DNA of 64,000 nt from Nitrosomonas supralitoralis (GTDB lineage Bacteria; Pseudomonadota; Gammaproteobacteria; Burkholderiales; Nitrosomonadaceae), in contig NZ_PXXU01000005.1 of NCBI RefSeq assembly GCF_003011925.2, positions 55,345 through 119,344 on the forward strand. Reading direction: 5' to 3'. The position numbers and the translations under genes are program-made. The notes beneath the pieces are model-generated. The model did not search any database, was not told the DNA's origin, and worked only from the letters and a program-made list of their open reading frames with translations. Positions 29,486-37,258 of the stretch are shown here, piece after piece (the first letter of the stretch is position 1; each line of letters begins with the position of its first letter).

Positions 29486-30124
29486 TCATTCTTCTTTACG
29501 CGCTTTTTGAATGAGTCCTTCTAAAGTTTTAATGGTATCTTGTGGTGTTCCACCCATTCTTCCACTAGTGAGATATTTTCCATTAATAACCAGAGCAGGA
29601 ACGCCATTCATCTGATATTGACGAGTCATTTGTGTCGATTTTGCAACCTGATTTTGTACAGCAAATGAATTAAAGATATTTTCAAATTTTTTTCTGTCAA
29701 TACCTTGTTTTTCGATCCAGTCAAATAAAATCGATTCATTATTTAAATCGATTTTATCATTGTGAATGGCATCATAAACCTTGTCCTGAAGTGTATCAGT
29801 TTGTCCCATGGCTTCGATGGCATAATAAATCTTGGCGGCGGATACCCAGTTGGTGCGAAGAATTGCCGGTACATAACGAAAGCTAACATCACTGGGGATA
29901 TTCATCAACCAAGTTTTAAGATGTGGATGTAAGCTATAGCAATGCGGGCAACCGTACCAGAAAAACTCCAGCACTTCAATTTTGGTATTGTCTTCAGTAG
30001 GCTGCGGTTTAGTCAGAACAATATAGTCTTTACCTTCAACAATATCAGCTTGCACAGTCGTTAGATTTATAAAACCAAGAGTCGACACGAAGAAGAGTAG
30101 TGCAATAAACTTATATCGCTTCAT
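29486..30124 (-). CDS. dsbA: Thiol:disulfide interchange protein DsbA
   Basis: Periplasmic oxidant forming disulfides. 212 residues from ATG 30124, with TAGGGGATAAA just before it. The frame is open to 30151, but the signal peptide begins at MKRYKFIALLFFVSTLGFI. Active site WYGCPHCYSLHPHL (CPHC, as in E. coli DsbA), cis-Pro in NGVPALVING. Followed closely by msrA. Confidence 0.93.
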   Translation of the reverse strand: MKRYKFIALLFFVSTLGFINLTTVQADIVEGKDYIVLTKPQPTEDNTKIEVLEFFWYGCPHCYSLHPHLKTWLMNIPSDVSFRYVPAILRTNWVSAAKIYYAIEAMGQTDTLQDKVYDAIHNDKIDLNNESILFDWIEKQGIDRKKFENIFNSFAVQNQVAKSTQMTRQYQMNGVPALVINGKYLTSGRMGGTPQDTIKTLEGLIQKARKEE

Positions 30125-30216
30125 TTTATCCCCTAATAAAAAATGTTTCATAGATTACTGGAATTTTTTGCTGAAAGCTTGCTTAAAACAAATTTAAGTA
30201 TATCTTAATAAAGATT

Positions 30217-31023
30217 TTATTGTACCCTGATAAACTGAGTATCTATGCCATTTTCTTTTAGAGAGTTACTGGTCTGATCGCTATCCGATTTATTTGTGAA
30301 AGGGCCGATCCGTACTCGATACCACACTCCCTTCTCTACCAAATCAATTGGTTGTATGGATGCAAAAACTCCAAGTAGCGCGAGCCGTGCTTTAAGATTT
30401 TCTGCCTCATCATTTTTTCTGAATGCGCCAGCTTGCAAAAAGATTTTTTCTTTAACAGTTGAAGGGTTTTTTATTTGAGGTGACACCGATTGCTGCGATT
30501 GCGGAATCGGCTGTTTTGGCTCAACTGGAAGCGTGCGTAGTGGAATGGCGGCAGTATGTTGCGGGGAGGAGGGTGCGGTTGTGATGCCGGAACCAGGCAG
30601 GGACGGTTGCGATGAGATTTCCATCGATTTGCTATTGACTTCAGTTGTTTGGGCCGTCAAATGTGGCTGCGTTGATTGTTCAGCGCTTTTACGATACTCA
30701 TGGTCCATCTCAGGTTCATCAATGCCGGGCAGTATTTTATAGAAATCAAACCGAGGTTTTTCTTCAACCATAATCTCTGGCTCTTCATGTACGGGTTTAT
30801 TAAGCGATTTGCGGGTCTCGTCAGTTGGCTGAGTTTGATTCGATGAACTAGCTGCTTTCTCAGTCGGCAAGAACGGACTGGGCGCATAGTTCAGATACAG
30901 CCATATGCCAATTGCGCTTGCGAGACCTAATGCATAGCCGACAAATCCGCCCATGAATGCTGAGCCTCCATTTTCATTTGTAGATTTGGATGAAGATTTG
31001 CGAGTTTTATAATCTCGACTCAT
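30217..31023 (-). CDS. SPOR-domain membrane protein (FtsN-like layout)
   Basis: 268 residues: short cytosolic basic N-terminus, one transmembrane helix (~25-47, GGFVGYALGLASAIGIWLYL), a long Pro/Ser/Gln-rich periplasmic linker (~50-190), and a C-terminal SPOR peptidoglycan-binding domain (~190-268, KIFLQAGAFRKNDEAENLKA, GVWYRVRIGPF). This is the architecture of the division protein FtsN. It lies directly after argS, where FtsN-like SPOR proteins occur in many betaproteobacteria. The FtsN role is inference. Confidence 0.88.
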   Translation of the reverse strand: MSRDYKTRKSSSKSTNENGGSAFMGGFVGYALGLASAIGIWLYLNYAPSPFLPTEKAASSSNQTQPTDETRKSLNKPVHEEPEIMVEEKPRFDFYKILPGIDEPEMDHEYRKSAEQSTQPHLTAQTTEVNSKSMEISSQPSLPGSGITTAPSSPQHTAAIPLRTLPVEPKQPIPQSQQSVSPQIKNPSTVKEKIFLQAGAFRKNDEAENLKARLALLGVFASIQPIDLVEKGVWYRVRIGPFTNKSDSDQTSNSLKENGIDTQFIRVQ

Positions 31024-31049
31024 GAGTGTCCTTATACAATATAATTGGT

Positions 31050-32810
31050 TTACATTTTAACAGGTGCGCTCACACCTAATAACGTTAAACCCTTATTCAA
31101 TACTTGACGAACTGATGCAATCAACGCCAGCCTAGCGTGTTGCAATGGAATTTCAGGCACTAGAAAACGCGTTGAATTATAGTAACTATGGAATTCGCTG
31201 GCCAGTTCTCTAAGATAAAATGCAATGAGATGAGGCGAGAATTCTTTGGCAGCTATTTCGAGTATATCCGGAAAATCAATTAATTTTTGCAGCAAAGCCA
31301 ATTCTGCAGGGCTGGATAATGCATCGGTATTGGCTTCATGCAGCTTGTCGACATTGCCATCCCATTGCGCTAATACACTGCAAACGCGTGCGTGAGCATA
31401 CTGAACATAGTAAACCGGATTTTCGTTGCTTTGCGATTTAGCCAAATCCATGTCAAAGTCTAAATGCTGATCACTTTTACGCATCACATAAAAAAAACGA
31501 GCGGCATCTTTACCGACTTCCTGGCGTAATTCCCGAAGCGTCACAAATTCACCAGAACGAGTAGACATCGGAGCTTTCATACCATCCCGATAAAGTACAG
31601 CAAATTGCACCAAAGCAATTTTCAGTTTTTCAGCATCCAGACCCAGCGCCTGCAACGCACCCTTCACACGAGGAATGTAGCCATGGTGATCTGCACCCCA
31701 GATATTAATCACCTGCTCAAAACCTCGTTCAAATTTATTCAGATGATAAGCTATATCTGAAGCGAAATAAGTAAATTGGCCATTTTCTCGTTGCACCACA
31801 CGATCTTTCTCGTCGCCAAAATCTGTGGAACGAAACCAAGTTGCACCGTCTTGTTGAAATAAGTGATGTTTCTTTTCAAGCAGATCAATAGCATATGCTA
31901 CTAGGCCATTGTCATATAACGATTGTTCTGAAAACCATGTATCAAATTCGACGCCAAATTCCATTAAATCATTGCGGCAATCGCCAAGCTGTTCAGTTAG
32001 CACAAAATTGTGTATATAGGCATAATCCTGGCCCAATATTTTTTTGGTATTGGCAATCAGCTTATCCAGTTGTTCATCGGTATTCACTGCGGTCGCTTGA
32101 ACAGCTTCCGGCAAACTATCCAGTAATAGCTCGGGTTGATGAACATAGCGCTGTGCATGCGCTTGAAAAATGAGCTGCGCCATGGTTTTGACGTATTCCC
32201 CTTGATACGCATTCTGCGGAAAAGGAATAAGGATATGATTAAGCTCCAGATAACGTAACCAAGTTGACAATGTTAAGATATCCATTTGTCGCCCTGCATC
32301 ATTGACGTAGAATTCTCGAGACACATCAAACCCCGCAGCAGCCAAAATATTGGATAAACTTGCTCCAATCGCTGCACCACGACCATGGCCAACATGCAGT
32401 GGTCCGGTTGGATTTGCCGAAACAAACTCCACCTGGATTTTTTTTCCTTGGCCAAAATTACTATTTCCGAATTGATTTTTGCTACGCAATATGTAATGCA
32501 GGTATTGTTGCTTGGCGGAATTTTTTAGAAATAGATTGATAAATCCTGCGCCGGCTGCTTCAACTTTTTCCAGATAAGGGGATGGCGGCAGTGAATCAAT
32601 CAACAACTGCGCAATTTCTCGCGGGCTTTTCTGCAAAGATTTGGCTAACTGCATAGCCAGATTACAAGAATAATCGCCGTGACCTGCTTGCTTGGTGCGC
32701 GTCAATTCAATATCAACACCTACGGTTTCTAGAGTTGTAATAGCGTTGACTGCTTTCTCGAGAAGCCCGACAAAGTGTGTTTTGAAGTTGGGAAAATCAG
32801 ATGATGTCAT
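31050..32810 (-). CDS. argS: Arginyl-tRNA synthetase
   Basis: Class I synthetase charging tRNA-Arg. 586 residues from ATG 32810 (MTSSDFPNFK). An in-frame TTG at 32825 is less likely. HIGH-type motif is HVGH in SANPTGPLHVGHGRGAAIG. VNDAGRQMD, the catalytic-domain block RDGMKAPMSTRSGEFVTL and the C-terminal anticodon-binding domain (YYNSTRFL) are seen. KMSK is degenerate, as usual in ArgRS. Confidence 0.95.
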   Translation of the reverse strand: MTSSDFPNFKTHFVGLLEKAVNAITTLETVGVDIELTRTKQAGHGDYSCNLAMQLAKSLQKSPREIAQLLIDSLPPSPYLEKVEAAGAGFINLFLKNSAKQQYLHYILRSKNQFGNSNFGQGKKIQVEFVSANPTGPLHVGHGRGAAIGASLSNILAAAGFDVSREFYVNDAGRQMDILTLSTWLRYLELNHILIPFPQNAYQGEYVKTMAQLIFQAHAQRYVHQPELLLDSLPEAVQATAVNTDEQLDKLIANTKKILGQDYAYIHNFVLTEQLGDCRNDLMEFGVEFDTWFSEQSLYDNGLVAYAIDLLEKKHHLFQQDGATWFRSTDFGDEKDRVVQRENGQFTYFASDIAYHLNKFERGFEQVINIWGADHHGYIPRVKGALQALGLDAEKLKIALVQFAVLYRDGMKAPMSTRSGEFVTLRELRQEVGKDAARFFYVMRKSDQHLDFDMDLAKSQSNENPVYYVQYAHARVCSVLAQWDGNVDKLHEANTDALSSPAELALLQKLIDFPDILEIAAKEFSPHLIAFYLRELASEFHSYYNSTRFLVPEIPLQHARLALIASVRQVLNKGLTLLGVSAPVKM

Positions 32811-32917
32811 TATAGTAGTGAGCAAACGTTATTATATTTTGATATGGTAAATTACAATGCATAGGATACATTTGAGTCACTTTAATGTTAAATACATTGC
32901 GGGTTCATATTTCAAAC

Positions 32918-33652
32918 CTAAGATTGCTGGCGGTGTGTTTCAAAAAGGCAAATACCTGCGCTTACGGCAACATTCAGGCTTTCGATATTACCCTGCATCG
33001 GAATGCGAACCAACTGATCGCAACTCTCGCGCGTTAGTCGCCGCAATCCTTTTTCTTCGGAGCCAAATACCCAGGCAACGGCTCCGCTAATTTTGAAATC
33101 GGTTAAATCGTGTTCGGCATCTTCGGCAGTTCCATAAATCCAAACACCGTGTTCTTTCAGTAGTTTCATTGTGCGTGCCAAGTTGGTGACAGATATAAAA
33201 GGCACAGTATCAGCAGCACCGCTCGCGACCTTGTACACAGTGGGAGTTAATCCAACAGCCCGATCTTTTGGCGCAATCACCGCATGCACCCCAAAAGCAT
33301 CAGCGACGCGTAGGCACGCACCCAAGTTGTGTGGATCCTGAATTCCATCCAACACCAGCAAACGTGCAGGTTCGGTTAATGCGTCGAGAATATCGTCTAT
33401 GCTGACATAATTAAGCACACTATCAATGTTTGCCACAATGCCCTGATGACGGTCATTACCTGACATGTTGGCGAGCTTTGATCCATTGCATGAAATTACG
33501 TGAATCTTATTGCTTTCGGCCAGCTTGATTAATTCCTGTGTGCGTTGATCTGTACGCGTGGCCTCGATAAAAATCTCTTTGATACTATTTGGGTTTTGTC
33601 GCAAGCGGCTTGTAACTGCATGAAAACCAAATATAAAGCAAGTGCCGGACAC
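32918..33652 (-). CDS. rlmB: 23S rRNA 2'-O-methyltransferase RlmB
   Basis: SPOUT-family enzyme methylating G2251. 244 residues. N-terminal L30e-like substrate domain (~1-75), then LVLDGIQDPHNLGACLRVAD, WVFGSEEKGLRRLTRESCD and IPMQGNIESLNVAVSAGICLFE, the three SPOUT motifs. It directly follows rnr on the minus strand, the conserved rnr-rlmB pair. Confidence 0.95.
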   Translation of the reverse strand: MSGTCFIFGFHAVTSRLRQNPNSIKEIFIEATRTDQRTQELIKLAESNKIHVISCNGSKLANMSGNDRHQGIVANIDSVLNYVSIDDILDALTEPARLLVLDGIQDPHNLGACLRVADAFGVHAVIAPKDRAVGLTPTVYKVASGAADTVPFISVTNLARTMKLLKEHGVWIYGTAEDAEHDLTDFKISGAVAWVFGSEEKGLRRLTRESCDQLVRIPMQGNIESLNVAVSAGICLFETHRQQS

Positions 33653-33774
33653 GTTTTAATTAAACCTGAAAGAATGTTGAAGCATCGCTTACCATGTGGC
33701 GTGTCAAAATAGGAATAGGATTGAATACGTAATTGCAGTTTGTGTATGCTTGTATTGTAAAACAATTTCAAATA

Positions 33775-36000
33775 CTAATGCGATTTCTTGCTACTGATAG
33801 AAACTTTTGCTTTGGGTTGTCTGGTTTTCTTTTCTGACTCGGCTATAACAAAATCAATTTTGCTGGTTTCTAAATCGACCCGAACTAGTTTGATACGGAT
33901 TCGATCACCAAGGCGATATTGCTTGCCGCTGCGTTCGCCCAGCAAACTGTGCTTGGTCGCATCAAAATGAAAATAATCACTCGGTAGTTCGGAAATATGC
34001 ACCAGTCCTTCCACATAAACGTTGTCCAATGCGACAAACAAACCGAAGCCAGTCACACTGCTGATTACTCCATCGAAACATTCACCGATTTTATCCTGCA
34101 TATAAAAACATTTTAACCATGACTCAACATCTCGAGTGGCATCATCTGCACGTCGCTCGGTCATTGAGCAATGTTGACCAAACTCGTGCCAATCGCCGGG
34201 ATGGTATACTTCCCCTTTTAATACTGCTTTAATCGCACGATGCACCAGTAGATCCGGATAGCGCCGAATTGGCGAGGTAAAATGTGTATAGGCATCGTAT
34301 GCAAGTCCGAAATGACCGGTGAGATCAGGACTGTAGATGGCTTGTTGCAAGGATCTCAACATCACTGTCTGTAGCAATTGTGCATCCGGCCTGCCTTGTA
34401 TTTCGAGTAAGGTCCGCGCGTAATCTTGGGCACTGGGTTTGTTTTTTCCTCCTAGTTGAATGCCGAACTCCTTCAAAAATTTACGCAATTTATCGATTTT
34501 TTCCGGAGTAGGGCTTTCATGAATGCGATAGAGTGTGGTCTGTCCGTGTTTCTGTAAAAAATCTGCAGCACAGACATTAGCTGCAAGCATGCATTCCTCA
34601 ATCAATCGGTGTGCTTCAGTGCGTTGCATTGGTAAAATCTTTTCAATTTTACCCTGATCGTTGAAGAACATTTGGGTTTCAGTGGTTTCAAAATCGATTG
34701 CACCACGTTTCTTACGTACTTTCAGTAAGGCTTTGAAAAGTTTGTAGATCAATTGCAAGTGTGGTAATAATTCTACGTGCTCCTGCGCTTCACAGCTTTT
34801 TGCATCAGCCAGTATTGCGGCAACTTTGGTATAGGTCAATCGCGCGTGCGAGAGCATAACAGCGGGGTAAAATAAATAATCCAGAATATCGCCGTTGGCC
34901 TGAAATTGTATCTCGCACACCATACAAAGACGTTTTTTATCGGGGTTTAATGAGCATAATCCGTTAGATAATACTTCTGGCAGCATTGGGATGACACGGC
35001 GCGGAAAGTAAACCGAATTTCCTCGATTGAGTGCTTCGCGGTCAATCAAATCGTGCGGTTTGACATAGTGACTGACATCCGCAATTGCTACATACAACCG
35101 GTATCCTTTCCCGTCTTTTGCGCAGAAAACTGCATCATCAAAATCCTTAGCAGTTTCACCATCGATGGTTATCAGTGGTAAATGACATAAATCTTTACGT
35201 TCGACCAGTTCTTTTTTTAATACATTTTTAGAGAATTTAGCTGAAAGTTGCTCGATTTCAGACGAGAATTCATAGGGAAGATCATGCTTGCGCAAAGCGA
35301 TTTCAATTTCCATTCCTGGAGCGGTATAGTTACCAAGGATCTCAATAATTTTACCGATGGGCTGGACGTGCTTACTCGGCTGTTGAATAATTTCCACCAT
35401 CACGACCTGGCCGGCTTTGGCTTTAAGTGAGTGCTCCTGGGCAATTAGAATGTCCTGACTGATGCGTTTGTTTTCAGCTACCACCAATAGAATTCCGTGA
35501 TCAATGTGTAACCGGCCTACTAATCGAGTATTGCAGGATTCCAATACTTCCACGATCGCACCTTCCCTGCGTCCGCGTCGATCCAAGCCGGTTTCTCGAA
35601 CTAAAACCCGGTCACCATGTAAAGCTTTTTGCATTTCTTTGGCGCTTAGATACAAATCAGCGCTACCATCATCTGGAATTAGAAAACCAAACTTATCGGC
35701 ATGCCCCTGAATTTTGCCTTTGATCAAGTCCAGCTTTTCCATCACGCAAATATCGCCTTTACGGTTGCGGAAAATCTGACCTTCGCGCATCATCGCCGAC
35801 AATCGACGATTAAAAAGATCTTCTTCTTTTTTCGTAATGGAAAGCAATTTTTGTAATAAACTTTCGGTGATGGGAATGCCCTGTTGTTTGAGAATTTGCA
35901 AAATATATTCCCGGCTGGGTAATGGATGTCCGTAGCGTTCTTTTTCACGCTCATAATAAGGATCTTGGTTCCGCAGCTTTTGTTTCTTCTTAATTGACAA
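33775..36000 (-). CDS. rnr: Ribonuclease R
   Basis: Processive 3'-5' exoribonuclease that degrades structured RNA. 741 residues. N-terminal HTH/cold-shock domains (SREYILQILKQQG, IQGHADKFGFLIPDDGSADL), RNB catalytic domain with DGETAKDFDDAVF, VAIADVSHYV and NSVYFPRRVIPMLPE, and the C-terminal S1 domain (FDGVISSVTGFGLFVALDN) with a Lys-rich tail. First gene of the rnr-rlmB unit, divergent from tRNA-Leu. Confidence 0.96.
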   Translation of the reverse strand: MSIKKKQKLRNQDPYYEREKERYGHPLPSREYILQILKQQGIPITESLLQKLLSITKKEEDLFNRRLSAMMREGQIFRNRKGDICVMEKLDLIKGKIQGHADKFGFLIPDDGSADLYLSAKEMQKALHGDRVLVRETGLDRRGRREGAIVEVLESCNTRLVGRLHIDHGILLVVAENKRISQDILIAQEHSLKAKAGQVVMVEIIQQPSKHVQPIGKIIEILGNYTAPGMEIEIALRKHDLPYEFSSEIEQLSAKFSKNVLKKELVERKDLCHLPLITIDGETAKDFDDAVFCAKDGKGYRLYVAIADVSHYVKPHDLIDREALNRGNSVYFPRRVIPMLPEVLSNGLCSLNPDKKRLCMVCEIQFQANGDILDYLFYPAVMLSHARLTYTKVAAILADAKSCEAQEHVELLPHLQLIYKLFKALLKVRKKRGAIDFETTETQMFFNDQGKIEKILPMQRTEAHRLIEECMLAANVCAADFLQKHGQTTLYRIHESPTPEKIDKLRKFLKEFGIQLGGKNKPSAQDYARTLLEIQGRPDAQLLQTVMLRSLQQAIYSPDLTGHFGLAYDAYTHFTSPIRRYPDLLVHRAIKAVLKGEVYHPGDWHEFGQHCSMTERRADDATRDVESWLKCFYMQDKIGECFDGVISSVTGFGLFVALDNVYVEGLVHISELPSDYFHFDATKHSLLGERSGKQYRLGDRIRIKLVRVDLETSKIDFVIAESEKKTRQPKAKVSISSKKSH

Positions 36001-36057
36001 AACAGTGATTTCCTATAGAATTACGCGTTCTTTGGCAGCCGGATTCGGTTGTCTCTT

Positions 36058-36142
36058 GCCCAGATGGCGGAATTGGTAGACGCGCATGGTTCAGGTCCAT
36101 GTGCCTTCGGGTGTGGAGGTTCGAGTCCTCTTCTGGGCACCA
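36058..36142 (+). tRNA. tRNA-Leu (anticodon CAG), integration site
   Basis: 85 nucleotides. Acceptor arms GCCCAGA/TCTGGGC pair fully, the D-arm carries GGCGGAATTGGTAGACGC, the anticodon arm is CATGG-TTCAGGT-CCATG (anticodon CAG, codon CUG), the variable arm is long (GTGCCTTCGGGTGT), the T-arm is GGTTCGAGTCC, and CCA is encoded. It stays intact. Its 3' end is the left attachment site of the element to the right. Confidence 0.97.
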
Positions 36143-36143
36143 T
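36118..36143 (+). other. attL: 3' end of tRNA-Leu
   Basis: GGTTCG..TCTTCTGGGCACCAT covers the T-arm and acceptor 3' strand and reappears with changes at 45355-45379. It is the expected crossover region of a tRNA-targeting tyrosine integrase. Confidence 0.75.
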
Positions 36144-36616
36144 CATAAGAAACTAACATATTGAGAGTAAACATAATTATTTTTCAATATAAAATTTATA
36201 TGCCCAAAACTATGCCTAAATAATTTTGCTGGCTAATTTTTAAGCAGTAAATTACTGCCAATCAACCTTACATTTAATTTATATCACATCTCATCTCTGA
36301 TGTGAGTACCTAAATACAAGATTAATTCAATACCCCCCTCCAAAACTCCCGCACATAAAAATCTGATTAGGCGAACGGTCTATGGATGATAAGACACAGA
36401 CTTTTGACATGCCCCCGGTATGAACTGGCAACAGGTAAAGACACGGATATTCAGGATTCTCAAATAAAAACCGAATTAATTTACTCACTCAATAGCAAGT
36501 TATTGATAATGCATACGTTAATATTGACCCCCCCACCTTTAAATACGATTTTTTGCAAACGAATGGCAGCGAACGGTCTGGAAGCTAATAGCTGTAGACT
36601 TTTAACCCGCCCCCGG
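36143..36616. other. Non-coding left end of the element
   Basis: No gene is supported in these ~470 bases. They hold the left arm-type repeats and most of the 198-offset duplication described separately. Poly-C/poly-G tracts of 6-7 bases at 36333 and 36528 stand out in otherwise AT-rich sequence. Confidence 0.6.
36199..36222 (+). repeat. Left arm-type repeat pair
   Basis: Two TATGCC(C/T)AAA units 12 bases apart: TATGCCCAAAAC then TATGCCTAAATA. An 18-base stretch (36199-36216) is identical to 45216-45233 at the other end, in direct orientation. Likely binding sites for the integrase N-terminal domain. Confidence 0.7.
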
Positions 36617-36620
36617 TCAT
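36322..36620 (+). repeat. Degenerate ~100-bp direct duplication beside attL
   Basis: Two copies offset by 198 bases share a C-tract block (around 36331-36340 and 36528-36535), GCGAACGGTCT (36371-36381 and 36569-36579), AGACTTTT, and CCCCCGGT (36412-36419 and 36610-36617). Matches keep the same offset throughout, so this is one duplicated module rather than chance motifs. It lies directly downstream of the replicase operon and next to attL, where an origin or packaging site could sit. Confidence 0.65.
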
Positions 36621-37258
36621 GCCGTGGGCTGGTAATCATTACATGATTCAGGTGCTACCAGCACACGTTCGCCAACATATAAAGCTTCAAGCATATGATG
36701 GTTCTGGCCGCAAACAAATCTGAATACCGGGCGTTTGTCGGTAAGTATTTTTTGCATGCTTATGTGCTTGCACCCTTGGCAGCTTGTGCCTTTGTTGGGT
36801 GATTCGGTGAATGGATAAATAATCCTGTATGGATCAATCCCGTACTTTTGGCAAGTCATCGCCCATGATCTGATTTGTTCTGATTGCGTCATGGTTTGAA
36901 GCTTCATCATTTGTTCCAGAATTTCTTCACTACTGGCTGTGACTTTATTACAACAGGTTAGCAGCATGCAGATTGCAATAGGATTAATTGAGTGCGTTTT
37001 TGCGTCGCGAAAATTATCTGAAGCCACGCCTTCAACGTGCGGATTATTTTCCCGTTCTAGTCCTACCCCCTTATTTTTTAGTGGGGCGAGTGGGGCGAGT
37101 GGGGCGGAATCTTTGAAACCGTTATGGTTATTAGCTTCTGGCCGCCCCACTTTTTCATACTCGACACTCAAGGCAGTGGGGCGCGCCCCACTTTCGGGGC
37201 AACTTCTGCCACCTTCAATGCTATTCTCTGCCCCAATCAGAACATCCCAATTAATCAT
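36617..37258 (-). CDS. Element protein with C-terminal Cys motif, interrupted by palindromic insert
   Basis: 213 residues from ATG 37258, which overlaps the primase stop (ATGATTAA), so it is translationally coupled. Residues ~22-64 are entirely encoded by the 127-bp palindromic element (SGARPTALSV..KVGRPEANNH..APLAPLAPLKNKGV), a low-complexity insert with no sign of a fold. The rest (ICMLLTCCNKVTASSEEILE, RSWAMTCQKYGIDPYRI, CQGCKHISM, RFVCGQNHHML) looks like a small domain with a CxxC..C pattern that may bind zinc. Function unknown. Similar Cys-containing proteins accompany P4-type primases. Confidence 0.65.
   Translation of the reverse strand: MINWDVLIGAENSIEGGRSCPESGARPTALSVEYEKVGRPEANNHNGFKDSAPLAPLAPLKNKGVGLERENNPHVEGVASDNFRDAKTHSINPIAICMLLTCCNKVTASSEEILEQMMKLQTMTQSEQIRSWAMTCQKYGIDPYRIIYPFTESPNKGTSCQGCKHISMQKILTDKRPVFRFVCGQNHHMLEALYVGERVLVAPESCNDYQPTA
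37066..37192 (-). repeat. 127-bp palindromic element, copy 1 (inside a coding region)
   Basis: Bounded by the perfect 18-base palindrome AGTGGGGCGCGCCCCACT (37175-37192) at one end and a CCCCC tract at the other, with an AGTGGGGC octamer in the middle and three GCCCCACT direct units near the other end. It matches 43811-43937 at 123 of 127 positions in the opposite orientation. It lies in frame in the gene at 36617-37258. Confidence 0.9.
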
